64,000 nucleotides of DNA from SAR202 cluster bacterium bin87 (GTDB taxonomy: Bacteria > Chloroflexota > Dehalococcoidia > Lucifugimonadales > UBA3495), in NCBI GenBank assembly GCA_002238825.1, contig MPNC01000010.1, positions 1 through 64,000 of the forward strand, in the 5' to 3' direction. How positions within the stretch are numbered: position 1 is the stretch's first letter; every line of letters begins with the position of its first letter. The position numbers were made by a program, and so were the translations under genes. The notes beneath the pieces were generated by a model. The model did not search any database. It saw only the letters and a program-made list of their open reading frames with translations, and had not been told where the DNA came from. Of the stretch, positions 43,178-51,997 are shown one piece after another.

Positions 43178-43372
43178 TCACATCAGCACCAGCGCTACCC
43201 CCACGCCGGCCAACACCAACAGGACCGCTCCGATCAAGAAATACGTCAGGCGAACCCGGCGCGGAGGATTCCAGATGCTGATCGGTGGTTCCGGTGGCTC
43301 CCACGCCAAACAGGACATTAACAGCAAAATGATCCCCGGCGCCACGGCAAATATCGCCCAGTCCATCGTCAC
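43178..43372 (-). CDS. small two-helix membrane protein, 64 aa
   Basis: GTG start with GGAGG ten bases upstream, reading MTMDWAIFAVAPGIILLLMS, a Pro-rich cytosolic or external loop (WEPPEPPISIWNPPRR), and a second helix (LIGAVLLVLAGVGVALVLM). No family recognised. Neighbours give no hint. Confidence 0.55.
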   Translation of the reverse strand: MTMDWAIFAVAPGIILLLMSCLAWEPPEPPISIWNPPRRVRLTYFLIGAVLLVLAGVGVALVLM

Positions 43373-43572
43373 CAGTGCATGTCCTCCAACATCATCTCAA
43401 TCGCGTGGGCATTGTACCTAGCCAATGCAGGATGGCGGAGGCGGAGACCTGGAACCACGGCACCCATGGCATGAGCGAAACCCCCATGCTGACGGGACAG
43501 TCAGATTGTCCATCAGGACAGCGCGGCCATAACCGGTGGTTCCACACGTGCTATTCTTGTGGTCGAGGATTC

Positions 43573-43929
43573 ATGTCCACGCAGAAGTACCGCGACGACA
43601 GCCGCCACCTTCTGGCCCAGGCCAGGAGCGAGCTTGCCGCCGGCGACGTGCGCCAAGCCTCCGAGAAGGGCTGGGGCGCCGCTGCTCAGATCCTCAAGGC
43701 TGTCGCCGAACAGCGGGGTTGGGACCACGGCAAACATCGCCACCTGTCCCGCGTGGCCAGCCGCCTGCGGTCAGAGACCGGCGACCGCGATGTCTTCCGC
43801 CTGTACCAAGTGGCCGACTCTCTCCACGGCAACTTCTATGAGGACGAATTCCCGCCCGAGAACGTCGCCGAGGCCCTGGACGACGTGGAGACGCTCCTGG
43901 ACAAGCTGGAGCCGCTGACCGGAGCGTAG
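43573..43929 (+). CDS. PaREP1/HEPN-like protein, paralogue 2
   Basis: 118 residues starting MSTQKYRDDSRHLLAQARSE; upstream in-frame sequence to 43375 is not supported. It matches the protein at 4665-5024 over its whole length (LAAGDVRQASEKGWGAAAQI, LKAVAEQRGWDHGKH, DVETLLDKLEPL). It is all-helical and cytosolic. Two strong palindromes lie just after its stop. HEPN relatives are often RNA-acting, but no RxxxxH site is clear. Confidence 0.75.
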   Translation: MSTQKYRDDSRHLLAQARSELAAGDVRQASEKGWGAAAQILKAVAEQRGWDHGKHRHLSRVASRLRSETGDRDVFRLYQVADSLHGNFYEDEFPPENVAEALDDVETLLDKLEPLTGA

Positions 43930-43939
43930 TCTGGCCATT

Positions 43940-43976
43940 GTTTCCCGGGAAACGGGTAAGCCTGTCCTGGGACAGG
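43940..43976. promoter_or_regulatory. two adjacent palindromes after PaREP1 gene
   Basis: GTTTCCCGGGAAAC (43940-43953, perfect) and CCTGTCC-tg-GGACAGG (43961-43976). Candidate terminator hairpins, though no T-run follows, or an operator. Confidence 0.4.
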
Positions 43977-44399
43977 ACACCAGGATGGCTCATATCCGAA
44001 CAACCTCGCCCTGGTTCCCGCAGATTGCTAAAAGCCGAGCCTCCGCTCCAGGGCGAAAGTCCGGTTGTTATGGTTCGCGCAACCTCCATTACGTCGGGCA
44101 GCATATTCGCGCCGAATACGAACCCAGTGCAACGGTCACCGCGTTCCCGAAGTCGCCCTTCGATGACGGAAGGGCCCAGAAATAGACACGGCGCCGCCGG
44201 AACACGATAATAATCACTGGGGCACCATCATCGGGCTTCCCAGGAAGTGAAACGGAAGCCTGCCAGCGTAAATTTACCCGCAGCCCTGCTCAAACCCCGC
44301 GTCGCGCCCCTTGAGCAGAAAGATCCTATCCGTCCATCGGAGCGCAACAGACGGTTCAGGCGGTCCAGCCACTGACTCCCGATATCACGAGGTTTCGCC
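43977..44399. other. intergenic, no supported gene
   Basis: About 420 bases. Short frames lack start signals. No RNA gene recognised. Confidence 0.4.
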
Positions 44400-45005
44400 A
44401 TGACAACCCTTCTCCCAGTGCTGGAGCGCGAAAGCCGACGGCGCAACCTGGCCGCGGCGGATGAAACGCTCACCGCGGCCACGTGCTTCACGCTGATCCG
44501 GGATATGCCCTACCGGCGTGCCAGTTCCCGACAACCGGAAGCCATCATCCGGGAATGGCAAGGCACCTGCTCCGGGAAGCACTACGCGTTGCACCAGATC
44601 TTTGGCGAACTGGGCCTCGGGTGCCGTGTCATCATGTGCACCCATCGGTTCACACGGGACAACACTTTGCACTTCCCCGTTGAGCTGCGTGCCTTGGTGG
44701 AACGGGAACCGGTCCCGGATGTCCACACCTGCGTCAAGCTCGAGACCGACCGGGGTCTGATGGTGGTTGACGCCACCTGGCCCAGCAGCGCCGCGCCGCT
44801 GGGTATGCCCGTCAATCGACACTTCGAAGCCGGACGGGACATGACCATCGCCTGCGACCCGATTGACACTTACGAGGTGCCGGCCGGCCAGGACCCGCAG
44901 GTCTTCAAGGAGCGACTGATCGAGGAGTTCTGCGGCGCATCCAGCCAGGTCAGGGACGACTTCATCGAGGGTATGGGCCGTTGGCTCAGCCACGCCGCCG
45001 GATGA
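44400..45005 (+). CDS. transglutaminase-like cysteine protein
   Basis: 201 residues, with GAGG seven bases before ATG. A papain-like transglutaminase-core triad is visible: Cys57 in WQGTCSGKHYALHQIFGE, His109 in PVPDVHTCVKLE, Asp124 in LMVVDATWP. There is no signal peptide. Such cytosolic members are peptidases or amidases, or of unknown substrate. Nothing in the neighbourhood suggests a peptide substrate. Confidence 0.7.
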   Translation: MTTLLPVLERESRRRNLAAADETLTAATCFTLIRDMPYRRASSRQPEAIIREWQGTCSGKHYALHQIFGELGLGCRVIMCTHRFTRDNTLHFPVELRALVEREPVPDVHTCVKLETDRGLMVVDATWPSSAAPLGMPVNRHFEAGRDMTIACDPIDTYEVPAGQDPQVFKERLIEEFCGASSQVRDDFIEGMGRWLSHAAG

Positions 45006-45174
45006 AGACCGCGGAACCCGCTGCAAGCAGGCTCTTTCTGCTGCGAGCACATGATGTCCTGGGACGGAATGCCCATCGGCGAGCCGGACTACGATTTCTG
45101 ACGCCAGCGAAACGGCCACCGTTGCACCCGGAAGCGGCAGCCCACAGGCAATCGCACGCGGATAAAGGTGGGCA

Positions 45175-45510
45175 TCAATCGACGGCCCGGGTGGCATCCT
45201 CCCGCGACGGCCGTATGTCAACCAACCGGTCAAGGCCGCTGGTCCTGAACACGGACCGGACATCATCCGACAGGGAGCAGAAGACCAGGCCGGCGTTCCG
45301 GCCCCGGGCCTTCCTCGCGGCCTGCATGATCACCCGCAGGCCCGCGTTGCTGATGTGGACCAGGTCCGCCATGTCGATGACCACGACCCCCGGGGCCGCC
45401 TCGGCGGCGGCGTCCAGTTGGTCATGAAAGACCTGAGCGTCGACGCCCACCAGCCGGCGCGGAGCCCGAATGACCGGAACCCGATGCTCGCGACCGATTT
45501 GCGTCACCAT
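45175..45510 (-). CDS. STAS-domain protein (anti-sigma antagonist-like)
   Basis: 111 residues from MVTQIGREHRVPVIRAPRRL, with a strong GGAGAGGCGG upstream; the longer frame to 45624 is unsupported. STAS core: VVVIDMADLVHISNAGLRVI, then GLVFCSLSDDVRSVFRTSGL, then DRLVDIRPS. The Ser in HISNAG is the usual phospho-site position. These proteins bind anti-sigma kinases in partner-switching cascades; no kinase or phosphatase gene is adjacent. Confidence 0.8.
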   Translation of the reverse strand: MVTQIGREHRVPVIRAPRRLVGVDAQVFHDQLDAAAEAAPGVVVIDMADLVHISNAGLRVIMQAARKARGRNAGLVFCSLSDDVRSVFRTSGLDRLVDIRPSREDATRAVD

Positions 45511-45694
45511 ATCACCGCCTCTCCACACATCGTTATGTACACCATAACCGGCCGGTTGACCAGCGCGGGGACCTCTCTCGGATACGGGGAGAGTTGACCG
45601 GAAATCTGATTGCAGACCCGGCAACCGACGCGCGGCTACCGTAGCTGGAGCGACTGACCAGGTTATGGTCAGCGCGTCGGGCAGGTTATTATGG

Positions 45695-45720
45695 CATTAT
45701 TCCTTTACGGGAATATAATG
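45695..45720 (+). promoter_or_regulatory. inverted repeat upstream of toxin-antitoxin operon
   Basis: CATTATTCC-tttac-GGAATATAATG. Its near-symmetric arms end just before the toxin start, typical for an autoregulatory HigA-type operator. TATAAT within the right arm could be the -10 box. Confidence 0.5.
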
Positions 45721-45725
45721 AACCC

Positions 45726-46088
45726 ATGCCATGGCAGGTCGAGTACACGGACCAGTTCAAGGAGTGGTGGGATACGCTCAGCGAAGAACAGCAGGAGGAT
45801 CTGGCCGACACCGTGGAACTGCTGATGGAGCGCGGACCCACGATGCCGTATTCCTACTCTTCTGGGATAGCGACCTCGCGGCACAGCCACATGAGAGAGC
45901 TCAGGACGCAGAGCGGGGGTGAGCCCCTGCGCACTTTCTATGCCTTTGATCCCAGGCGGGTATCGATCCTGTTGATCGGCGGGATCAAAACCGGAAACGA
46001 CCTAATCTACCCGGCATACGTGCCCATCGCCGACGCGTTGTACGACGACCATCTTGAAGAACTGCGTGAGGAGGGCATCATCCCATGA
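45726..46088 (+). CDS. HigB/RelE-type toxin (Gp49-like)
   Basis: 120 residues: MPWQVEYTDQFKEWWDTLSE, then SRHSHMRELRTQSGGEPLRT, then FYAFDPRRVSILLIGGIKTG. This is the Gp49/HigB family of ribosome-dependent RNases. The ATGA overlap with the downstream HTH antitoxin and the operator upstream complete a toxin-first HigBA-like module. Confidence 0.85.
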   Translation: MPWQVEYTDQFKEWWDTLSEEQQEDLADTVELLMERGPTMPYSYSSGIATSRHSHMRELRTQSGGEPLRTFYAFDPRRVSILLIGGIKTGNDLIYPAYVPIADALYDDHLEELREEGIIP

Positions 46089-46432
46089 GCGGACGCCATC
46101 AATTCCAGGGACTGACCAGGGACTTCACACCGGAACGGCGCCGGCGGGTGGATACGAAGAAGGCGGAGCTTGCCGCGGAAATGCCGCTGCGCGAGTTGCG
46201 ACGTGCCATGGACCTGACCCAGCAGGACCTGGCGGACCGCCTGCAGGTGAACCAGCCCGCCGTTGCCAAGATGGAACAGCGGACCGACATGTACATCTCG
46301 AGCCTGCGTGCCTACATCGAGTCCATCGGCGGGCAACTGCGCATCGTGGCGTCGTTCCCCACCGGCGAGGTGGCCATCACCAACTTCTCCAGCGTGTCGG
46401 AGGAGGAAACCGCCACTGGCGATGAGGTTTGA
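46085..46432 (+). CDS. HigA-type XRE antitoxin
   Basis: 115 residues. The N-terminus carries a toxin-wrapping helix; the XRE helix-turn-helix is at ~35-75 (MPLRELRRAMDLTQQDLADR, then LQVNQPAVAKMEQRTDMYIS), and ends IGGQLRIVASFPTGEVAITN. It neutralises the toxin and represses the operon. Overlap with the toxin gene is four bases. Confidence 0.85.
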   Translation: MSGRHQFQGLTRDFTPERRRRVDTKKAELAAEMPLRELRRAMDLTQQDLADRLQVNQPAVAKMEQRTDMYISSLRAYIESIGGQLRIVASFPTGEVAITNFSSVSEEETATGDEV

Positions 46433-46436
46433 TGGC

Positions 46437-46697
46437 ATGACCATGCACAGTATCGGGGACGTGAAGGTCAACCTCGGCAGGATACTTCGAGACCTGAACC
46501 ACGGCGCGGAGGTGATCATCACGCGCCAGGGTGGCCGTGCGGCCGGCTCAATGCGGTGGCTGACGGTGGCGTCGACGACAAATCTTCCCTTGCCACGCTG
46601 AGGGGAGCCTTTACTCAGTTGCCCGATGCCGACTACCAGGATTTCCAGAGCATCAGGAGAATGTCTGCGGAAAGATGTGGAGGCCACGATGACCGAT
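46437..46697 (+). pseudogene. Phd/YefM-like antitoxin, frameshifted
   Basis: Frame 1 reads MTMHSIGDVKVNLGRILRDL, then NHGAEVIITRQGGRAAG, the DNA-binding part of a Phd-type antitoxin. It should then shift at ~46545 to LNAVADGGVDDKSSLATLRG and AFTQLPDADYQDFQSIRRM, which stays open to 46697 and overlaps the next gene's start by nine bases. A one-base shift breaks it. No Doc or VapC toxin follows. Confidence 0.5.
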
Positions 46698-46988
46698 GAC
46701 CAGGCCCGCCGTTTCGCCCAGTGGCAGGACGGCTTGACCATCGACATAATGGAGCGGTCGATCCCGGCCATTGCCGACGACCTGGCCGACTGGTACTGCC
46801 GCAATCACCGGCCCGCGCTGGACCCGGCGTCGTTTCCTGACCAACTGCGCGCCGAGCTGCTGCGGAGGATCTGCGCCTGGTGCGGCGAGCGGATCCCGGC
46901 CGGCCACAGCTTCGACACCCGTGCCGGTGACCTGAAAGCCTGCGGGCCGGCGTGCTGCGACCGCATCAACGAAGCCCACGGTGTCTGA
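46689..46988 (+). CDS. cysteine-rich hypothetical protein, 99 aa
   Basis: MTDDQARRFAQWQDGLTIDI is preceded by GTGGAGG. A helical N-terminus is followed by a zinc-knuckle region: ICAWCGERIPAGHSF, then DLKACGPACCDRI (CxxC...CxxxC). It partly overlaps the broken Phd-like gene and may have formed a pair with it. No recognised toxin motif. Confidence 0.6.
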   Translation: MTDDQARRFAQWQDGLTIDIMERSIPAIADDLADWYCRNHRPALDPASFPDQLRAELLRRICAWCGERIPAGHSFDTRAGDLKACGPACCDRINEAHGV

Positions 46989-47022
46989 CCCGACGTTGAC
47001 GATGCCCGTTGCCTTCGGCTAT

Positions 47023-47063
47023 GGTGATTGCAGCCAATGTCGATGACATCAATGGCAATCACC
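47023..47063 (+). promoter_or_regulatory. inverted repeat upstream of RHH/RelE pair
   Basis: GGTGATTGC (47023-47031) and GCAATCACC (47055-47063) are exact complements, with inner arms ATGTC/GACAT. It sits 20 bases before the antitoxin start, so it is a probable RHH operator. Confidence 0.5.
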
Positions 47064-47082
47064 CCCACTCGAGGTTCCTGAA

Positions 47083-47304
47083 ATGGCGCAGATCACCGCC
47101 CGGGTATCCGATGAAGTGGCCGAGGCGTTGGATGCCGCGGCGGCGACTCTGAACCGCAGCCGCGCCCAGGTGATCCGTCAGGCCCTGGAGAGCTACCTGG
47201 AGGACTTCGACGACCTGACCGTAGCCCTGGAGCGGCTGCGCGATCCCTCGGACCCGGTGCTGGACTGGGATGAGGTCCGGCGTGAGCTACTCGATCCGGA
47301 TTAG
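47083..47304 (+). CDS. ribbon-helix-helix antitoxin
   Basis: 73 residues: MAQITARVSDEVAEALDAAA (strand plus helix), then LNRSRAQVIRQALESYLEDF, a typical RHH/CopG fold. The C-terminal tail (DWDEVRRELL) would wrap the toxin. GAGG precedes ATG. It overlaps the RelE gene by 23 bases. Confidence 0.8.
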   Translation: MAQITARVSDEVAEALDAAAATLNRSRAQVIRQALESYLEDFDDLTVALERLRDPSDPVLDWDEVRRELLDPD

Positions 47305-47542
47305 GGGCAGCGCCCGGCGGGAACTGGCGCAGCTACCACGGGAAATCAGGGAACGGGTGATTGACGCCATCGACGCGTTGGGCGAACAGCCGTTGGCCGG
47401 CAGCCCGCTGAAGGGAGGGTTGCGGGGTCTGCGCCGCCAACGGGTGGGCGATTACCGCATCCTGTACGAGTTGCTGAACGACGAGCTGGTCATCCTGGTG
47501 GTCCGCGTTGCTCATCGGCGCGAGTCGTACCGCCGCCGGTAG
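47282..47542 (+). CDS. RelE/ParE-family toxin
   Basis: 86 residues from GTG (47282; an ATG four codons earlier is possible): VSYSIRIRGSARRELAQLPR, then PLKGGLRGLRRQRVGDYRIL, then YELLNDELVILVVRVAHRRE. All RelE superfamily hallmarks are present. It pairs with the overlapping RHH antitoxin. Confidence 0.85.
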   Translation: MSYSIRIRGSARRELAQLPREIRERVIDAIDALGEQPLAGSPLKGGLRGLRRQRVGDYRILYELLNDELVILVVRVAHRRESYRRR

Positions 47543-47548
47543 CGCCAA

Positions 47549-48829
47549 GTGAACATTCACGACGAAATCACCATCCTCGGCCAGGAGGCCCGCCACGGCG
47601 ACGCTCCCGCCTGGCTGACCGCCAGCCCGGCCTGGCCGGCGGTGCAGGCCCAGACGGGCGACGGCCAGCTGTATCTGCACCAGGCCATGGCACTGGAGCT
47701 CTTGGGCCAGGGCCACAACCTGGTGATCAGCACCGGCACCGCCAGCGGCAAGTCCCTGGTTTTCCAGGCCCCCACCCTGCACCATCTGGCCGCCAATCCC
47801 AACGCCACGGCCATTGCCATCTATCCCATCAAGGCCCTGGCCCGCGACCAGGTCATCCGCTGGCAGGAAATGGCCGAGGTCGCCGGCCTAGACCCCGCCG
47901 CCATCAACCGCATCGACGGCGACGTGCGCGACCTCAACGAGCGACGACAGATCCTGCAGCGCACCCGCTTGGCCCTGATGACCCCCGACGTGATCCAGCA
48001 GTGGCTGATGGCGTACTCGGAACCCCTCTACGGCAGGCGGCCGCTGCGCCACGACCTCAGGGAGGTCCAGAACACCCAGTACAACGTGCGCCGGTTCATC
48101 TCAAACCTAGCGTTCCTGATCCTGGACGAGGCCCACACCTACGACGGGGCGCTGGGCACCCACTGCCTCTACCTGCTGCACCGCCTGCAGCAGAAGCGCA
48201 AGGAGCTGATGTCCCAGTTCGAGCCGCTGCGGGTCATCGCCGCCAGCGCCACCGTCCACAATCCCGCTCAGCATCTCGAGACGCTGACCGGCCTGCCCTT
48301 CCAGGTGGTGGACGACCGCTACAACGGCAGCCCACGGGCCGAGCTCACCGTGCAGCACGTCGTCGGCCGTGAGCCCCACGACGAGGGCTGGCGGGACCTG
48401 CAGGCGGCGGTGCGGGAGGTGATCAGCGAGGACCCCGAACGGTCGTATATTGCCTTCATCGACGACCGGCAGCTGGCGGAGCGCGCCGCGGCGGGCATCG
48501 AGGCGGCCAGGAGCATCACCGAGGACGCCATCATCGTGGAGTCCCGGGACGCCATGGCCTACCGGTCCGGGCTGATGCGACGGGAGCGCATCGAGGAGGC
48601 GCTCAGGGCCGGAGACATTCGGGGGTTGGCCAGCACCAGCGCCATGGAGATAGGCATGGACATCCCCGACCTGCAGGTGGGCTTCAACCTGGGATTGCCC
48701 CACTCGGTGGGACGGGTCAAGCAACGGGCCGGACGGGTCGGAAGGACCGGTCCGGGGCGGTTCATCATCGTAGCGCCGCGCCACTCCCTCCAGTTCCACG
48801 AGAACAGCCTGGCGGCGTACTGGGAGTAG
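47549..48829 (+). CDS. DEAD/DEAH helicase core (MrfA/YprA-like), ends at in-frame TAG
   Basis: 426 residues from GTG, six bases after the RelE stop. Walker A is STGTASGKSLVFQAP (Lys68), motif II is ILDEAHTYDG (193-196), motif III is AASATVHNP (~231), and RecA2 carries ASTSAMEIGMDIPDLQVGFN and GRVKQRAGRVGRTGPGR. It is like YprA/MrfA repair helicases. Translation ends at TAG 48827-48829 after SLAAYWE, yet the same frame continues PVEPARLYPSNPNIRNTHG without interruption, as expected for one ~885-residue protein. Confidence 0.8.
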   Translation: MNIHDEITILGQEARHGDAPAWLTASPAWPAVQAQTGDGQLYLHQAMALELLGQGHNLVISTGTASGKSLVFQAPTLHHLAANPNATAIAIYPIKALARDQVIRWQEMAEVAGLDPAAINRIDGDVRDLNERRQILQRTRLALMTPDVIQQWLMAYSEPLYGRRPLRHDLREVQNTQYNVRRFISNLAFLILDEAHTYDGALGTHCLYLLHRLQQKRKELMSQFEPLRVIAASATVHNPAQHLETLTGLPFQVVDDRYNGSPRAELTVQHVVGREPHDEGWRDLQAAVREVISEDPERSYIAFIDDRQLAERAAAGIEAARSITEDAIIVESRDAMAYRSGLMRRERIEEALRAGDIRGLASTSAMEIGMDIPDLQVGFNLGLPHSVGRVKQRAGRVGRTGPGRFIIVAPRHSLQFHENSLAAYWE

Positions 48830-48832
48830 CCG

Positions 48833-50206
48833 GTGGAGCCGGCCCGGCTCTACCCGTCCAATCCCAACATCAGGAACACCCACGGCCGCTGCCTGGCCAA
48901 GGAGACCGACCTGAACGGCATGGAGCGCGCCATACCGTCGCCCACCGACGCCTGGCCGGAACAGTTGCCCCAGACGCTCAAGGAGATTGCTCGGGGTGAC
49001 CACTACGCGCCGGAGTTCCAGACCGGTGATCCCCAACAGCCCCACCGCAATGATATTCGTGATGCCGCCGATGGCAGGGCGCGCATCGTGCAGCTGATGC
49101 CGGGCGGTGAGGGCGAATCCCTGACCACCGAACTGCTCACCAGCGAGGTGACCCGTCGGGAGGCGGCAAGGGACGCCTATCCGCTGGCCACCTACCTCCA
49201 CGCCAAGCAGAGCTACACCGTCCTGGCCTGGCGGGAGACCGGCGGCGAGACGGTGATCACGGCGCGCCACGCTCCGCCGAGAGAAACTCGCCCCATCATG
49301 CGCAGCGGCGCCACGGTCACCCTGCAGCAGCCTCGAATGTCCACCCGGGGACACCTGGAGTACTGCACCCACGCCCAGGCGGTGGCCTGGGAGCGCATCG
49401 TGGGCTGCTCCATGCGCGAGCCGGGCGACGGCGAGTGGCGGGATGTTCACTACGGCGCCGAGGGCATCCCCGAGGTGGAAACCAACCTGCGGACCACGGC
49501 CACGGTGATCATCATCTGGGAGGACTGGTTCGACGACGTGAACACGCGCCGGGACGTGGCCCGGGCGCTCAGGACGGTGCTGTGCAGCCGGGAGTCGATC
49601 CATCCGGCCGACATCCGCACCACGCACCAGAACGTCCAGGTTGTGCGGGACGGACGCAGCAGCGAGGTGGGCCGCGCCATCGTCCTCTGGGACAAGGTGG
49701 GCGGCGGATTGGGACTGTCGAAGGCCCTGGCCGACAACCTGGGCCGCTACACCCAGGCGCTCCTGGAGATCGCCCGCTCGTCCGAACCGCGCGCGGAGCG
49801 GGAGCGTCTACTGCGGGATGATACCGCAGCCCTCCTGCACCGGTGGGCGGTCAACGTGGCGCCTGACACGCTGGCCCCCGAGCAGACTCCCGCCATCACC
49901 GAGTACGGCGGCACGGTCTTCCGCAGCCAGCTGGAGGCCCGGTGGGCGGCCTGGTTCGATCGACGCGGCATCGCGTGGGAGTACGAGCCGGCCCGGTTCG
50001 GCGGCTGGACGCCTGATTTCCGCATCGTCCTGAACGGTGACGATGTCTACGCCGAGGTCAAGCCGGTGGACGAATTCCCCATGGACGTGGCCCAGCGGAT
50101 CCTGAACGCCGGCTGTGATGCTGACGTGCTCATCCTGGGTCAGGGACCCGGTCACGCCTGGCGGTACCGGGGAGACGGATGGGCGACCATGGACTTTCCC
50201 GCATGA
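48833..50206 (+). CDS. helicase C-terminal domain plus PD-(D/E)XK nuclease (continuation after TAG)
   Basis: In frame with 47549-48829. The middle part corresponds to the MrfA/YprA C-terminal region (SYTVLAWRETGGETVITAR, then LRTTATVIIIWEDWFDD, IVLWDKVGGGLGLSKALAD). The last ~100 residues form a TnsA-like PD-(D/E)XK nuclease: VFRSQLEARWAAWFDRRGIA, GGWTPDFRIVL, DVYAEVKP (D and ExK present). Helicase plus nuclease on one chain suggests DNA processing or defence. The first possible start after the stop is GTG at 48833, without a ribosome site. Confidence 0.75.
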   Translation: MEPARLYPSNPNIRNTHGRCLAKETDLNGMERAIPSPTDAWPEQLPQTLKEIARGDHYAPEFQTGDPQQPHRNDIRDAADGRARIVQLMPGGEGESLTTELLTSEVTRREAARDAYPLATYLHAKQSYTVLAWRETGGETVITARHAPPRETRPIMRSGATVTLQQPRMSTRGHLEYCTHAQAVAWERIVGCSMREPGDGEWRDVHYGAEGIPEVETNLRTTATVIIIWEDWFDDVNTRRDVARALRTVLCSRESIHPADIRTTHQNVQVVRDGRSSEVGRAIVLWDKVGGGLGLSKALADNLGRYTQALLEIARSSEPRAERERLLRDDTAALLHRWAVNVAPDTLAPEQTPAITEYGGTVFRSQLEARWAAWFDRRGIAWEYEPARFGGWTPDFRIVLNGDDVYAEVKPVDEFPMDVAQRILNAGCDADVLILGQGPGHAWRYRGDGWATMDFPA

Positions 50207-50360
50207 CGACGACCTCCCTGATGACGGCCATCTCCCCGAGGGTTGGAACGTCAGCAGACGAAGAGCGAACACCCGCTGCGAAGATGAAGCTCACCGAGCA
50301 CCGGGCGACCCTGGGCCCGGTGGCGTTGCCGCGCACCATCCGGGAAGCCGGAAGCCCGGT

Positions 50361-50398
50361 CGGATCGATTCCGGTAGGGGGCAGAAGCGTACGCTAAG
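50361..50398 (-). repeat. Tn3-like terminal inverted repeat (copy C)
   Basis: Inverted relative to copies A and B. On the minus strand it starts CTTAGCGTACGCTTC. The element body lay to the right. Confidence 0.7.
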
Positions 50399-50402
50399 GC
50401 CG

Positions 50403-50500
50403 CTATGGACGCTTTGTCCACCGGTATTCGCCGGCGAGCAGGATGTGGGCCCGCCCAAGGGGTGAGATGTGGGTCAGCAGCTGGGGCTCGACCGGTAGGC
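50403..50500 (-). pseudogene. Tn3-family transposase C-terminal remnant (copy C)
   Basis: About 30 codons: GLPVEPQLLTHISPLGRAHI, then LLAGEYRWTKRP and a stop, matching the Tn3 transposase end (LLTHISPLGWEHI.LTGEY.W). It is bounded on the far side by the IS110 element. Confidence 0.65.
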
Positions 50501-50516
50501 CAGAGCTGTCCGCAAG

Positions 50517-51600
<1,084 letters not shown>

Positions 51601-51887
51601 ATTTTATGACCAAGTTGTGGTCGGTCTGCCGCACCCGGATCACTCCGGCGTAAGGATTGTCCCACGCCACTATCAAGATACAAGCTGACGCGGGACAACA
51701 GGGTTTCATACGGATTGTTCATGATGTAGTAGAAGATGTCGTTGGTCGTTACCTCCCCGTCGACCTTGAAGAGCGGCGCCGTGCCCAGCGCCGTCCCGCT
51801 GTTGGCGTTGGCCCGGATGTCGATGCCGTCACTGTCCAAGTCCCCGGCCCGCACTTCGTAGTGGCACTCCCGCGTGCCGGTGGGCAT
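51601..51887 (-). pseudogene. fragment of a secreted repeat protein
   Basis: ECHYEVRAGDLDSDGIDIRA then NANSGTALGTAPLFKVDGEV resembles the AGDLDSDGI.I.AN modules of large Chloroflexota surface proteins. It is cut downstream by IS110 and starts without a signal peptide. A related fragment lies on the other side of katG (54361-54545). Confidence 0.5.
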
Positions 51888-51926
51888 GGCTGCCCCAACG
51901 CCGGGGAGCCTCGTTGGATTGTTGCC

Positions 51927-51976
51927 ATAATCATTATTGGCAGATAATCATTAGCAGTTTATAATCATTATAAACT
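51927..51976 (+). promoter_or_regulatory. three PerR/Fur-like boxes upstream of katG
   Basis: ATAATCATTA cores are centred at 51932, 51949 and 51966, exactly 17 bp apart. The last lies in a 21-bp perfect inverted repeat (51956-51976) that matches the PerR consensus TTATAATnATTATAA at every position. They lie 22-71 bases before the katG start, so a peroxide-responsive repressor site is strongly suggested. Confidence 0.75.
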
Positions 51977-51997
51977 GCTTCAAGGAGGAACCGCTGC

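Noticed and set aside
50203-50397. Plus-strand frame overlapping the helicase stop (ATGA) and running into the Tn3 end
   Set aside because: Could be a truncated third gene, but the translation has no conserved look and competes with another open frame.
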